A stretch of DNA of 64,000 bases, taken from positions 3,968,001-4,032,000 of the forward strand of contig NZ_OU745390.1 in NCBI RefSeq assembly GCF_916618955.1, given 5' to 3'. Source of the DNA: Pseudomonas sp. Marseille-Q3773. GTDB lineage: Bacteria; Pseudomonadota; Gammaproteobacteria; Pseudomonadales; Pseudomonadaceae. A program made the position numbers and the translations under genes. The first letter of the stretch is position 1. Each line of letters opens with the position of its first letter. Shown here in pieces: positions 37,860-47,176 of this stretch. The notes under the pieces are model-generated. The model was given only the letters and a program-made list of their open reading frames with translations. It had not been told where the DNA came from and made no database searches.

Positions 37860-38690
37860 TCATACCGCGACCGCGCGGCGCTGGACAAAGCGGTCGACAT
37901 ATTCGTCGGCCGGGTCGTGGAGGATCTGGTGCGGCGTGCCGACCTGGATCAGGCGGCCATCCTTGAGAATGGCAATGCGGTTGCCGATGCGCACAGCCTC
38001 GTCCAGGTCATGGGTAATGAACACGATGGTCTTGTGCAAGGTCTTCTGCAGCTCCAGCAGCTGGTCCTGCATTTCTGCGCGGATCAGCGGGTCGAGGGCG
38101 CTGAACGCCTCATCCATGAGGATGATGTCGGTATCCGCCGCCAGCGCGCGTGCCAGGCCGACGCGTTGACGCATACCGCCGGACAGCTGGTGCGGGTACT
38201 TCTTCTCGTAGCCCTTCAGGCCGACGGTCTCGATCCATTGCTGGGCGCGCTCGGCACACAGCTGCTTGCTCTCGCCGCGCACCTTCAGGCCATAGGCGAC
38301 GTTATCCAGCACGTTGCGGTGTGGCAGCAGGCCGAAGCTCTGGAACACCATGCTGATCTTGCGCCGACGAAATTCGCGCAGGGCGTCCATGTCGTACTGC
38401 AGGATGTCCTCACCATCGACCAGGATCTGCCCGCTGGTGGGGTCGATCAGGCGGTTGAAATGGCGCACCAGCGTCGATTTGCCCGAACCGGACAGGCCCA
38501 TGATCACGAAGATCTCGCCACTGCCGATGGACAACGACAGGTCGTTGACGCCAACCACGCAACCGGTCTGCGCCAGCACCTGGTCCTTGCCGTGGTTGTT
38601 GCGGATCAACTGCAGGGCCTCGTCGGCACGGTCGCCGAAGATCTTGAAGACGTTTTTCACTTCGATCTTGCTGATCGGCTGCATGCTCAT
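37860..38690 (-). CDS. hutV: Histidine/quaternary-amine-type ABC transporter ATPase (HutV)
   Basis: 276-residue ATPase of the glycine-betaine/proline importer class without the C-terminal CBS pair, as in histidine importers. Walker A GLSGSGKST, signature LSGGMRQR, Walker B IILMDEAFSALDP. The start overlaps the permease stop by 4 bp. Part of the hutX-W-V importer in the hut operon; the histidine substrate is inferred from context. Confidence 0.88.
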   Translation of the reverse strand: MSMQPISKIEVKNVFKIFGDRADEALQLIRNNHGKDQVLAQTGCVVGVNDLSLSIGSGEIFVIMGLSGSGKSTLVRHFNRLIDPTSGQILVDGEDILQYDMDALREFRRRKISMVFQSFGLLPHRNVLDNVAYGLKVRGESKQLCAERAQQWIETVGLKGYEKKYPHQLSGGMRQRVGLARALAADTDIILMDEAFSALDPLIRAEMQDQLLELQKTLHKTIVFITHDLDEAVRIGNRIAILKDGRLIQVGTPHQILHDPADEYVDRFVQRRAVAV

Positions 38691-39538
38691 TTGCTCACCT
38701 CATGGCGTGGCCGGCCATAGGCCTGGGTAATGCGATCGATCACCACCGCGAGGATCACGATGGCCAGGCCCGCTTCCAGGCCACGGCCGACGTTGAGGGT
38801 CTGGATACCGACCAGCACGTCTTCGCCCAGGCCACGGGCACCGATCATCGAGGCGATTACCACCATCGACAGGGCCATCATGGTGGTCTGGTTGATACCG
38901 GCCATGATGCTCGGCAGCGCCAGCGGCAGTTGCACGCCGAACAGTTGCTGCCAACGGTTGGCGCCAAAGGCGTTGATCGCTTCCATCACTTCGCCGTCGA
39001 CCTGGCGAATACCCAGGTCGGTCAGGCGAATCAGCGGCGGCGCCGCGTAGATCACCGTGGCGAAGATCGCCGGCACCTTGCCCAGGCCGAACAACATCAG
39101 CACCGGGATCAGGTACACGAAGCTGGGCATGGTCTGCATGATGTCCAGCAGCGGCATCAGCACCGCGCGCAGGCGGTTGCTGCGCGCCGACAGGATGCCC
39201 AGGGGGATGCCCACCAGGACCGAGATCAGCGTGGCCACCAGCATCAGCGCCAACGTCTGCATCAGTTTGTCCCACAGGCCGACGGCACCCACCAGGAACA
39301 GCAGGCCGGTGATCACCAGGGTCGGCAGGACACGCCGGGTGGCGTGCCAGGCGATGACAGCCACCACGCCGAGCATCAGCCACCAGGGGGTCGACCGCAG
39401 CATGCCTTCGAGGCTGACGATCGCCCACAGCAGGGTGTCGGAGATGTGCCGGAACACATCCCCATAGTTGGTCACCAGGGCGTCGACCCAGCCGTTGACC
39501 CAGTCGGCGATGGAGAATGTCAGGTTGTCAGGAAACAT
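38687..39538 (-). CDS. hutW: ABC transporter permease, hut importer (HutW)
   Basis: 283-residue permease of the OpuAB/ProW type. The ATG at 39538 (MFPDNLTFSIADW) follows a gagtgga-like ribosome site; a GTG at 39547 is an alternative. There are about six TM helices, with the coupling loop MEAINAFGANRWQQLFGVQLPLALPSIMAGINQT (EAA-type). Overlaps hutV by 4 bp and follows the binding-protein gene by 26 bp. Confidence 0.88.
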   Translation of the reverse strand: MFPDNLTFSIADWVNGWVDALVTNYGDVFRHISDTLLWAIVSLEGMLRSTPWWLMLGVVAVIAWHATRRVLPTLVITGLLFLVGAVGLWDKLMQTLALMLVATLISVLVGIPLGILSARSNRLRAVLMPLLDIMQTMPSFVYLIPVLMLFGLGKVPAIFATVIYAAPPLIRLTDLGIRQVDGEVMEAINAFGANRWQQLFGVQLPLALPSIMAGINQTTMMALSMVVIASMIGARGLGEDVLVGIQTLNVGRGLEAGLAIVILAVVIDRITQAYGRPRHEVSK

Positions 39539-39564
39539 AGGTTCCACTCATCAGCTGAGGACGC

Positions 39565-40533
39565 TCAGAGCGCCGCGTTGATCTTCTTGGCGGCCTCTTC
39601 GCTGACCCAGGCCTGCCAGACTTCAGGATGTTCCTTGAGGAACGCCTTGGCCAGCGCCGGCGACTCGATCCGATCCTTGGTCATGCGCGCCAGGTTCTGG
39701 TTCAGCAGGTCGATCGGCAAGTTGACCTTCTGCAGCACCTCGACCAGCTCCGGGGCCTCGTCGTGGAAGGTTTTGGACAGGCCGACCTTGTTCGACACGG
39801 TCTTGTCCACGCCGTCCTTTTCCTGCAGCTTGACCAGGTCGACCTGGCCCATCAGCGGGGTGGGTGTCCAGTAGTAGAACAGGATCGGCTCGCCGCGCTT
39901 GTAGCTCGACAGCACGGCGGCATCCAGCGCAGGGCCGGTGCCGGGGCGGAAGTTGGTGTAGCTGCTCTCCAGGCCGTATTCCTTGAGCATCTTGGTGTTG
40001 TCCAGCTCGCAGGTCCAACCAGCCGGGCAGTTGTAGAAGCGGCCTTTGCTGGGCTCTTCCTGGTCCTTGAACACGCTGGAATACTTGGCCAGGTCGGCCA
40101 CGCGCTTGAGGTCTGGCGCCTTGGCTTCGAGGTTGCGCTTGGCGTCGCCCTCGATCACGTAGCGCGGCACGTACCAGCCCTCCTCCGCCCCCACGACCGG
40201 AGCGCCGACACCGACCACCTTGCCGGCGGCTTCGGCCTTGTTCCAGACCTCGCTACGGCCAACCCATTCCTCGGCGAATACCTGAATGTCATTGGTGCCC
40301 AGGGCGTTTTCCATGGTGATGGAGTTGCCGGGCAGGCTGTCGGTCGAACAGCCGTAGCCGTTCTTCAGCACGAATTGCATCACGTCGGTCAGCAGCATGC
40401 CGCTTTCCCAGTTCAATCCGGCGAACTTCACCGGCTTGCCAGACTCGCACCAGCCAGCGGCCTGGCTGCTACCGGCAGCGCCGAGCAGGCCAAGGGCGAA
40501 CAGCGAAGCAAGCAAGGTCTTGTTGGTTTTCAT
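39565..40533 (-). CDS. hutX: ABC transporter substrate-binding protein, hut importer (HutX)
   Basis: 322-residue periplasmic ligand-binding protein of the OpuAC/glycine-betaine type. Sec signal MKTNKTLLASLFALGLLG with cleavage near SQA-AGW. The mature part begins with GWCESGKPVKFAGLNWESGML. Gene order binding protein, permease, ATPase inside the hut operon suggests histidine as substrate. A 106-bp gap separates it from hutU. Confidence 0.88.
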   Translation of the reverse strand: MKTNKTLLASLFALGLLGAAGSSQAAGWCESGKPVKFAGLNWESGMLLTDVMQFVLKNGYGCSTDSLPGNSITMENALGTNDIQVFAEEWVGRSEVWNKAEAAGKVVGVGAPVVGAEEGWYVPRYVIEGDAKRNLEAKAPDLKRVADLAKYSSVFKDQEEPSKGRFYNCPAGWTCELDNTKMLKEYGLESSYTNFRPGTGPALDAAVLSSYKRGEPILFYYWTPTPLMGQVDLVKLQEKDGVDKTVSNKVGLSKTFHDEAPELVEVLQKVNLPIDLLNQNLARMTKDRIESPALAKAFLKEHPEVWQAWVSEEAAKKINAAL

Positions 40534-40639
40534 TGCGTGACGCTCCCAAACTTGAAAGTGGAATTCGGCAGTCCTTGCAAGAAAAAAGCTGGCTCCATGA
40601 AGGTGCTGCGTGGCTCAGCCGGCAGCACCCCATGGCCTG

Positions 40640-42319
40640 TCAGCCAGTGATCATCGGCAGGTTCAGACCCTGCTCTTTGGCGCAATCAATCGCGATCTGG
40701 TAACCCGCGTCGGCGTGACGCATCACCCCGGTGGCCGGGTCGTTGGTCAGCACGCGGGCGATACGCTCGGCCGCCGCGTCGGTGCCGTCACATACGATGA
40801 CCATGCCAGAGTGCTGGGAGAAGCCCATGCCCACGCCGCCACCATGGTGCAGCGAAACCCAGGTGGCACCGCTGGCAGTGTTCAGCAGGGCATTGAGCAG
40901 CGGCCAGTCGGATACGGCATCCGAACCATCCTGCATGGCCTCGGTCTCGCGGTTGGGGCTGGACACCGAACCCGAGTCGAGGTGGTCGCGACCGATCACG
41001 ATCGGTGCCGACAGCTCGCCACTGCGCACCATCTCGTTGAACGCCAGGCCCAGCTTGGCCCGCAGCCCCAGGCCAACCCAGCAGATACGGGCCGGCAGGC
41101 CCTGGAAGCTGATGCGCTCGCGGGCCATGTCCAGCCAGCGGTGCAAGTGGGCGTCGTCCGGGATCAGTTCCTTGACCTTGGCGTCGGTCTTGTAGATGTC
41201 CTCGGCATCGCCGGACAGCGCGGCCCAGCGGAACGGGCCGATACCGCGGCAGAACAGTGGGCGGATATACGCCGGGACGAACCCCGGGAAGTCGAAGGCA
41301 TTGGCGACGCCCTCTTCCTTGGCCATCTGGCGGATGTTGTTGCCGTAGTCGAAGGTCGGCACGCCCTGCTTCTGGAAGTCGAGCATGGCCTGCACGTGCA
41401 CGGCCATCGACTGCTTGGCGGCCTTGACCACGGCGGCCGGCTCGGTCTGCGCACGGTCGCGATACTGTTCCCAGGTCCAACCCGCCGGCAGGTAGCCGTT
41501 GAGCGGGTCGTGGGCGCTGGTCTGGTCGGTGACCATGTCCGGGCGTACGCCGCGCTTGACCAGTTCTGGCAGAATTTCTGCGGCGTTGCCGTGCAGGGCG
41601 ATAGAAATGGCCTTGCCTTCGGCGGTGTACCGGGCAATGCGCGCCAGGGCGTCGTCAAGGTCGTGGGCTTGCTCGTCCACGTAGCGGGTCTGCAGGCGGA
41701 AATCGATTCGGCTCTGCTGGCACTCGATGTTCAGCGAGCAGGCGCCGGCCAGGGTGGCCGCCAGTGGCTGGGCGCCGCCCATGCCGCCCAGGCCCGCGGT
41801 CAGCACCCACTTGCCTTTGAGGCTGCCCCCGTAGTGCTGGCGACCAGCCTCGACGAAGGTTTCGTAGGTGCCCTGGACAATGCCCTGGCTGCCGATGTAG
41901 ATCCAGCTGCCGGCGGTCATCTGGCCGTACATGGCCAGGCCCTTGGCATCCAGCTCGTTGAAGTGCTCCCAGTTGGCCCAGTGCGGTACCAGGTTGGAGT
42001 TGGCGATCAGCACGCGCGGGGCGTTGGCGTGGGTCTTGAACACACCGACCGGTTTGCCGGACTGCACCAGCAAGGTTTCATCGTCGTTCAGCTGGGTCAG
42101 GCTCTCGACGATCTTGTCGTAGCAAGCCCAGTTGCGTGCGGCGCGACCAATGCCGCCATACACCACCAGTTCTTTCGGGTTTTCGGCAACCTGTGGGTCG
42201 AGGTTGTTCATCAGCATGCGCAGCGGCGCTTCGGTCAGCCAGCTTTTGGCGGTCAGCTTGTTGCCACGCGGGGCGCGGATCTCGACGTCACGGAATTTGT
42301 TCAGCTTGTTGTCAGTCAC
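40640..42319 (-). CDS. hutU: Urocanate hydratase HutU
   Basis: Second step of histidine degradation: urocanate plus water to imidazolonepropionate, using tightly bound NAD+ as electrophile. 559 residues. The NAD-binding [18 protein letters not shown] and the C-terminal signature [29 protein letters not shown] are present. First gene of the long hut transcript. A sigma-54-type promoter and a TGTA-N2-TACA site lie 115-146 bp upstream. Confidence 0.98.
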   Translation of the reverse strand: MTDNKLNKFRDVEIRAPRGNKLTAKSWLTEAPLRMLMNNLDPQVAENPKELVVYGGIGRAARNWACYDKIVESLTQLNDDETLLVQSGKPVGVFKTHANAPRVLIANSNLVPHWANWEHFNELDAKGLAMYGQMTAGSWIYIGSQGIVQGTYETFVEAGRQHYGGSLKGKWVLTAGLGGMGGAQPLAATLAGACSLNIECQQSRIDFRLQTRYVDEQAHDLDDALARIARYTAEGKAISIALHGNAAEILPELVKRGVRPDMVTDQTSAHDPLNGYLPAGWTWEQYRDRAQTEPAAVVKAAKQSMAVHVQAMLDFQKQGVPTFDYGNNIRQMAKEEGVANAFDFPGFVPAYIRPLFCRGIGPFRWAALSGDAEDIYKTDAKVKELIPDDAHLHRWLDMARERISFQGLPARICWVGLGLRAKLGLAFNEMVRSGELSAPIVIGRDHLDSGSVSSPNRETEAMQDGSDAVSDWPLLNALLNTASGATWVSLHHGGGVGMGFSQHSGMVIVCDGTDAAAERIARVLTNDPATGVMRHADAGYQIAIDCAKEQGLNLPMITG

Positions 42320-42433
42320 GAAAAGTGCTCCTCGAGCGATCTATCCAAAACCCGACGCGATCGGCGGGCCAGTGGTGCGGTCTGTACAGCGCGAAGTGGA
42401 CGGCCTATCCACTTTCGCCTACTTGGCTTTACT

Positions 42434-42443
42434 TGTACATACA
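42434..42443. promoter_or_regulatory. Candidate HutC operator upstream of hutU
   Basis: The core TGTA-CA-TACA (42434-42443) sits in the larger near-palindrome cttgtacatacaag (42432-42445). HutC is known from Pseudomonas to recognise TGTA-N2-TACA. The position, 12 bp or less beyond the -12 element of the adjacent sigma-54-like promoter, would block transcription initiation (inference). Confidence 0.7.
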
Positions 42444-42449
42444 AGCATA

Positions 42450-42465
42450 TGCAATTGAACGGCCA
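42450..42465 (-). promoter_or_regulatory. Sigma-54-type (-24/-12) promoter of hutU
   Basis: On the - strand the sequence reads TGGCCGTTCAATTGCA, which has GG-N10-GC spacing and a good TTGCA -12 box. It lies about 130 bp upstream of hutU and points to it. Hut genes in pseudomonads are known to be RpoN-dependent with NtrC/CbrB-type activators. Confidence 0.65.
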
Positions 42466-42702
42466 AGTTGCTTCGCCGGGCGTGTTCATGGGCCGGCTCA
42501 TGGCGTTGCAGGCCGCATGGCGCAAGGGCTGCAGGAAATGGAAAAAACCTGGCGAGGCGATTGGCGAGGGGGATGAGGGCCCCGTGGGCATTGCGCCAAC
42601 TTGGGGCATTCGGTAACAGGCCAGACCTTTTCGGGGCGTTACCGTGTAACTCCTGATGGGGTGGTGCGGCCCTTTCGCCGGGTTGCGAAGGGCCGGCGGG
42701 TA

Positions 42703-43278
42703 TTACGAAAGCGCAGTCAGCTCGATCACACAGCAACGTCCGAGCACTTCCACTTCAAGCAGGTGGTCGTTACCGCTCAGTTGCAAGCAGTCATACAGCC
42801 CCAGCCCCGGCTGCAGCTGGCCGTCGATACTCACCTGCAATTGCGCCTGGCCACTGAAAACCAGCACGGTGCCGGCGGCACTGAACAGCCGGCTGTCGCC
42901 GTGGTACCACTGCAGTCGCGCACGGTAACGCAGTGGTGCGTAGATCAGGTTGAAGTCGCGAATCGCCCCGCCCAGCAGCGCGCAACTCACCTGGCTTTCA
43001 CCGCTGAACGCGTAGGCATCGAAGGGCACCAGCGGCCGGCTGGGCTGGCCATCCACGGTAAGGCGCATGCCATCGCCTTGCAGCACGGTTATGATGCGCT
43101 GGTAACCGGCAAAGGTAGAGAACCCACCAGAGGCCTCGATATCGGCGATCGACAGGCGCCAGCCGAAGCCCTCGAGCCCGTCCCCGGCATCGCGGGTGAT
43201 TTCCTCGGTGAAGCCGCCACCGTTCTTCCACGGCATGCGCGGGTAGTCTTTGGCACGCAACCAGTGCACTTGGCTCAT
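42703..43278 (-). CDS. hutD: HutD family protein (histidine-utilisation governor)
   Basis: 191-residue bicupin-like protein; start ATG at 43278 (MSQVHWLRAKDYPRMPWKNGGG). The upstream open frame runs into hutC and is spurious. HutD is known to set an upper limit on hut expression, but its biochemical action is not established. Motifs: WKNGGGFTEEI, GFGWRLSIADIEASGGFSTFAGYQR. It overlaps hutC by 4 bp (ATGA), giving a coupled regulatory pair. Confidence 0.93.
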   Translation of the reverse strand: MSQVHWLRAKDYPRMPWKNGGGFTEEITRDAGDGLEGFGWRLSIADIEASGGFSTFAGYQRIITVLQGDGMRLTVDGQPSRPLVPFDAYAFSGESQVSCALLGGAIRDFNLIYAPLRYRARLQWYHGDSRLFSAAGTVLVFSGQAQLQVSIDGQLQPGLGLYDCLQLSGNDHLLEVEVLGRCCVIELTALS

Positions 43279-44021
43279 TTGCTGAAACGTCCTTCCAGGC
43301 GATGACGGGAACCGGGGTGGATCAACCGCGCCGCGGTGACAGGCTGGCGGCCGGACCAGGTGCGGCGGCGGATCAACAGACACGGCTCACCTTGCTCGAT
43401 CTGCAGCAACCTGCATTCGTCAGGCTCGGCGAGGATGGCTTCGACGACGTGCTCGCCCTCGGTCAGCGGCGCTACCTGGGACAAGTAGGCATAGGGCGTC
43501 TGCAGGGTGAAATCCTGCTTGAGGTAGTCCGGGGCGATCTGGGCATTGACGTAACGGTCTTCGATCTGCACCGGGACGCCGTTTTCGTAATGCACGATCA
43601 ATGAATGGAACACCCGCTGGCCTTCGCGCATATCGAGGGCCAGGGCGCGTTCGGAGCCGGCGGTCTCCTCGGCCAGAGTGATCAGCTGGCAACTATGCTG
43701 GTGGCCACGGGCGGCAATCTCGTCAGCGATGTTGTTGACTTCGAACAGCGCCGAACGGGTCTTGGGCTCGGCAACGAAGGTGCCGACCCCCTGCATGCGC
43801 ACCAACAGCCCTTCGGCGGTCAGCTCACGCAATGCGCGGTTGATGGTCATGCGGCTGAAGCCCAGCTGGCTGACCAGCTCGCTTTCGGACGGCACGCGGT
43901 GGTGCGGCGGCCAGCTGCCATTCTCGATCTGCTGGACGATCATCTGCTTGACCCGGGCGTACAGCGGCGCCGGGCCCTCGCCCATTTGGGCCACCAGCGC
44001 GGAAACAGAAGGTGTCGGCAC
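43275..44021 (-). CDS. hutC: GntR-family repressor of histidine utilisation HutC
   Basis: 248-residue repressor; GTG start at 44021 (MPTPSVSALVAQMG). The N-terminal winged helix (about 20-85: RVPSESELVSQLGFSRMTINRALRELTAEGLLVRMQGVGTFVAEP) is classical GntR. The C-terminal UTRA domain binds the effector, urocanate in this family. It is transcribed divergently from hutF; the 106-bp space contains a TGTA-N2-TACA operator, implying autoregulation plus control of hutF. Confidence 0.96.
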   Translation of the reverse strand: MPTPSVSALVAQMGEGPAPLYARVKQMIVQQIENGSWPPHHRVPSESELVSQLGFSRMTINRALRELTAEGLLVRMQGVGTFVAEPKTRSALFEVNNIADEIAARGHQHSCQLITLAEETAGSERALALDMREGQRVFHSLIVHYENGVPVQIEDRYVNAQIAPDYLKQDFTLQTPYAYLSQVAPLTEGEHVVEAILAEPDECRLLQIEQGEPCLLIRRRTWSGRQPVTAARLIHPGSRHRLEGRFSK

Positions 44022-44092
44022 GGCTTTGATCCTTGTGCGAATAGATTGATGGTAGCTTGCCGCAGTTTACCCGGCAGGCAAACGGCTGTATA

Positions 44093-44102
44093 TGTATATA
44101 CA
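44093..44102. promoter_or_regulatory. Candidate HutC operator between hutC and hutF
   Basis: A perfect 10-bp palindrome TGTATATACA within a longer TA-rich tgtatatg/caag context, 26 bp upstream of hutF. It has the same TGTA-N2-TACA core as the site upstream of hutU. Confidence 0.7.
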
Positions 44103-44127
44103 AGTTGAACAATAACAGGATAGCGCA

Positions 44128-45492
44128 ATGCCCGCCTATTACGCCGAACGTGCCCTCCTGCCCAGCGGTTGGGCTCACAATGTCCGTTTCGAGGTAGCCG
44201 CCGACGGCACTCTGGCGGCAATCGCAGCCGATGCCAGTGGCGAAGGCGCAGAGCACCTTGGCGGCCCTGTGCTGCCAGGCATGCCCAACCTGCACTCGCA
44301 TGCCTTCCAGCGGGCCATGGCGGGTCTGGCGGAGGTGGCTGGCAACCCCAACGACAGCTTCTGGACCTGGCGCGACCTGATGTACCGCCTGGTCGGCCAG
44401 ATCAGCCCGGAACAACTGCAGGTCATCGCCCGCCAGCTGTACATCGAGATGCTCAAGGCTGGTTACACCTCGGTGGCCGAGTTCCATTACGTGCACCACG
44501 ACCAGGCCGGCCAGGCGTATGCCGCCCCGGCGGAGCTGTCCCGCCGCATCAGCGCGGCTGCCAGCGACAGCGGCATCGGCCTGACCTTGCTGCCGGTGCT
44601 GTACAGCCATGCCGGGTTTGGTGGCCAGGCGCCGAATGATGGGCAGCGGCGTTTCATCAACTCCACCGAAAGGTACCTGCAGCTGCAAGCACAGCTGGCC
44701 CCGCTGCTGGCCAGCCAACCGGCACAGCAACTGGGTTTGTGCTTCCACTCGCTACGGGCGGTGACACCCGGGCAGATTACCGAGGTGCTGGCAGCCAGCG
44801 ACAAGCAATGCCCGGTACATATCCACATCGCCGAGCAGCAGAAGGAAGTCGATGACTGCCTGGCCTGGAGCGGCCAGCGCCCGTTGCAGTGGCTGTACCA
44901 GCATGTGGACGTCGACCCGCGCTGGTGCCTGGTACATGCCACCCATGCCGAGCCGGATGAAGTCACCGCCATGGCCCGCAGCGGCGCGGTGGCGGGGCTG
45001 TGCCTGACCACGGAAGCCAACCTGGGCGACGGCATCTTCCCGGCGGTGGACTACCTGGCCCAGGGCGGCCGCCTGGGCATCGGCTCCGACAGCCATGTAT
45101 CGCTCAGCGTGGTGGAGGAGCTGCGCTGGCTGGAATACGGCCAGCGGCTGCGTGACCAGCGGCGCAACCGCCTGTATCGCGGCGACCAGCCGATGGTCGG
45201 GCGCACCTTGTATGACGCCGCACTGAGCGGTGGCGCACAGGCGTTGGGGCAGGCGGTCGGGGAGCTGGCAGTGGGCAAGCGTGCCGACTGGCTGGTGCTC
45301 GATGGGCAGGACCCCTACATCGCCATGGCCGAGGGTGACGCCATCCTCAACCGCTGGCTGTTTGCTGGCGGTGACCGGCAGGTGCGCGATGTGATGGTGA
45401 ACGGGCAGTGGGTAGTGCGCCAGGGGCGCCATGCGCAGGAAGAGGAAAGCGGGCGGGCGTTCGCCGGGGTGTTGCGCCAGCTGTTGGGGTAG
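44128..45492 (+). CDS. hutF: Formimidoylglutamate deiminase HutF
   Basis: Metal-dependent amidohydrolase converting N-formimino-L-glutamate to N-formylglutamate plus ammonia, the branch that makes HutG the final step here. 454 residues from MPAYYAERALL. Zn ligands: NLHSHAFQRAM, VHIHIAEQQKEV, LVHATHAEPDEV and GIGSDSHVSLSVVEELR. It is divergent from hutC, so a separate transcript from the main operon but with the same operator type. Confidence 0.97.
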   Translation: MPAYYAERALLPSGWAHNVRFEVAADGTLAAIAADASGEGAEHLGGPVLPGMPNLHSHAFQRAMAGLAEVAGNPNDSFWTWRDLMYRLVGQISPEQLQVIARQLYIEMLKAGYTSVAEFHYVHHDQAGQAYAAPAELSRRISAAASDSGIGLTLLPVLYSHAGFGGQAPNDGQRRFINSTERYLQLQAQLAPLLASQPAQQLGLCFHSLRAVTPGQITEVLAASDKQCPVHIHIAEQQKEVDDCLAWSGQRPLQWLYQHVDVDPRWCLVHATHAEPDEVTAMARSGAVAGLCLTTEANLGDGIFPAVDYLAQGGRLGIGSDSHVSLSVVEELRWLEYGQRLRDQRRNRLYRGDQPMVGRTLYDAALSGGAQALGQAVGELAVGKRADWLVLDGQDPYIAMAEGDAILNRWLFAGGDRQVRDVMVNGQWVVRQGRHAQEEESGRAFAGVLRQLLG

Positions 45493-45501
45493 CGGTGAAT
45501 C

Positions 45502-45520
45502 GGGGCTGCCTCGCAGCCCC
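45502..45520. terminator. Hairpin after hutF
   Basis: ggggctgc-ctc-gcagcccc lies 10 bp past the hutF stop and just before the end of the convergent lipocalin gene. The stem is the same as at 34748-34766. No T-run. Confidence 0.45.
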
Positions 45521-45525
45521 GGAAT

Positions 45526-46098
45526 TCAATGCATCTTGACGATCTGCTGGTCCGAAGCGCGCCAGATCAGGCGGCTGGTGTCATACCCCTGTTGCCGCGC
45601 CCTGGACATCAGGTTCTCGCGCTCCCAGGCCGGCAGTGTCGGCGTCCGCGACAGCAGCCACAAGTGCTTGCGGTCGGGGCTGCCAACCACCGCCGTGCGG
45701 TAACGCTCGTCCACGTACAGAATCCAGTACTCGCCCCTGGCCACGCCTGGCACCAGCTTGGTGAACCAGTTGTCGAACTCGACCCACAACTTGTCGGTGT
45801 GGCCCGGCTCCTGAATATTCGCGTGCCCTTCTGCACGCAGCCATTCGTCACCCATGGTGCGGCAACGGTTGAGCACGCCCAGGCTGCCATCGACCCTGAG
45901 GTTGTAGTGCGCCTCGGATTGCTCGCAACCGTCCTGGTATTGCATCGGCAGGCGTGCCAGTTCGTACCATTTACCCTGGTAGCGCTTGAGGTCGACATTG
46001 CCAGCGGTCTTCGGCGCGAGCGGGTCGTGCACCGAGCCGGCACAGCCACCCAGCAGCAACGCCAGGCATACCCCCATCAGCAGGTACAGGCGCCTCAT
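45526..46098 (-). CDS. blc: Bacterial lipocalin lipoprotein (Blc-like)
   Basis: 190-residue outer-membrane lipocalin thought to bind fatty acids or lysophospholipids. Lipoprotein signal with lipobox LLGG-C (Cys19). Lipocalin motif 1 is GKWYELARLPM, and later strands include VARGEYWILYVDERYRTAVVGSPDRKHLWLLSR. The start overlaps the upstream small-lipoprotein gene by 4 bp, so both are translated together. Confidence 0.95.
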   Translation of the reverse strand: MRRLYLLMGVCLALLLGGCAGSVHDPLAPKTAGNVDLKRYQGKWYELARLPMQYQDGCEQSEAHYNLRVDGSLGVLNRCRTMGDEWLRAEGHANIQEPGHTDKLWVEFDNWFTKLVPGVARGEYWILYVDERYRTAVVGSPDRKHLWLLSRTPTLPAWERENLMSRARQQGYDTSRLIWRASDQQIVKMH

Positions 46099-46349
46099 TT
46101 GAGGCCCTGCCCGGAATACATCAGCACCTTGTCAGCCGCGTACTGCACACTGATGAAGCTCTTCTCGTCCCCCCAGGTGCAGCTGCTCATGCCCAGCGCG
46201 CCGGAACACTCGGTCGGCGTGCCGAGCAACTGCTCGACCTCGGCCTTGTTCATACCGGCCTTGATCTTGGAATAGTTTTCCTGGTTGATCTTGCTGCAGG
46301 CAGTCAGGACGACGCACAGCGACAACAGGGCGAGGGAACGCAACGACAT
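46095..46349 (-). CDS. Small lipoprotein with BamE/SmpA-like domain
   Basis: 84 residues from the ATG at 46349 (MSLRSLALLSL), with GGAG 8 bases upstream. Lipobox VLTA-C. The body KINQENYSKIKAGMNKAEVEQLLGTPTECSGALGMSSCTWGDEKSFISVQYAADKV has the KI..GM....V...LG.P pattern of BamE/SmpA- or DUF3862-type lipoproteins. Its function is unknown. It is upstream of and coupled to the lipocalin gene. Two internal Cys (ECS, SSCTW) could form a disulfide. Confidence 0.88.
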   Translation of the reverse strand: MSLRSLALLSLCVVLTACSKINQENYSKIKAGMNKAEVEQLLGTPTECSGALGMSSCTWGDEKSFISVQYAADKVLMYSGQGLK

Positions 46350-46513
46350 GAAGGACACTCCTGGACAGGGGATACAGGCGAGTGGCCTGCAGTGACCTTC
46401 GACGGAAAAATCCCTCCCAGGTTCCCTGCCCTCCTCCCTTTCCCCCTACACCATTGGTCGGATGGCCACTAATGTGCGATTAATCACAAAGCATTAGTCT
46501 CACAGGCAATAAA

Positions 46514-46541
46514 AAGGCCGCTTCCGTGCAGAAGCGGCCTT
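46514..46541 (-). terminator. Rho-independent terminator for fbp/DUF924
   Basis: A perfect 11-bp stem aaggccgcttc / gaagcggcctt with a 6-nt loop, followed on the - strand by a ttttt run. It lies 36 bp past the end of the DUF924 gene. Confidence 0.85.
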
Positions 46542-46576
46542 GCGTCGTGACGGCTTGCGCAGTGCGCCCCGTGGCC

Positions 46577-47173
46577 TCAGAACCTCGACCCGGGCTCCAG
46601 CAGAAAGTCCATCTCTTCGCTGGTACTGGGCCGTTCCAATACCAGGTTGCGGTGCGGGAAGCGCCCGAACCGCTCGATCACCCGCCGGTGCTGTTCGGCA
46701 TAGTCGAGAAAGCCTTCGAACAACCGGCGGTTGGCCTCTGGCTGCTCGTCCAGCAGCATCTGGTAGCGCTCGACACACAGGTTCTGCCAGTCCAGCACTT
46801 CGGCATGCTCAAGCACTAGCAGCACGAACACCCGCTGGATCGGCAGCAACTGGTAGTCCCAGCCCTTCTGCAGGCCCTGCATGGCTACTACCTGAGCGCG
46901 CCGGTCACCCTCGAAGGCGCGTGGCGTGTCGCGATAGATCATGCGCGGCAGCTGGTCCAGCAGGATCAGCAGGCCCAGCCAGCCTTGCGGGCTCTGTTGC
47001 CACTCGTCGAGCCCGCCGGCCAGGGCGTGCTCGACCAGTTCGCCAAACAGCGCATGGGCCTCGGCATCGTGATGCTTGCCGAACCACAGCGTGCTCTTCT
47101 CGTCAGCCACGGCCTGGGGACTGGTGCCCCAACCGAACCACCACTCCAGCAACGGCTGCCAAGGTGCGAGCAT
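46577..47173 (-). CDS. DUF924 family protein
   Basis: 198-residue protein of the DUF924 (YPO1639-like, TPR-like helical) family, with no established function. Signatures: WWFGWGTSPQAV..., PQGWLGLLILLDQLPRMIYRDTPRAFEGD, and VFVLLVLEHAEVLDWQ. All-helical. The gene lies 3 bp downstream of fbp and shares its terminator, so they form an operon; the metabolic link is unclear. Confidence 0.9.
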   Translation of the reverse strand: MLAPWQPLLEWWFGWGTSPQAVADEKSTLWFGKHHDAEAHALFGELVEHALAGGLDEWQQSPQGWLGLLILLDQLPRMIYRDTPRAFEGDRRAQVVAMQGLQKGWDYQLLPIQRVFVLLVLEHAEVLDWQNLCVERYQMLLDEQPEANRRLFEGFLDYAEQHRRVIERFGRFPHRNLVLERPSTSEEMDFLLEPGSRF

Positions 47174-47176
47174 GAC

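Larger units (their letters stand above)
42320..42702. other. hutU upstream / hutD downstream intergenic region
   Basis: 383 bp without a gene. Besides the promoter and operator at 42432-42465, it holds an imperfect hairpin ggccctttcgc / gcgaagggcc (42668-42694) just after hutD, a likely hutCD terminator. The long leader (about 110 nt) of hutU contains no obvious coding frame. Confidence 0.5.
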
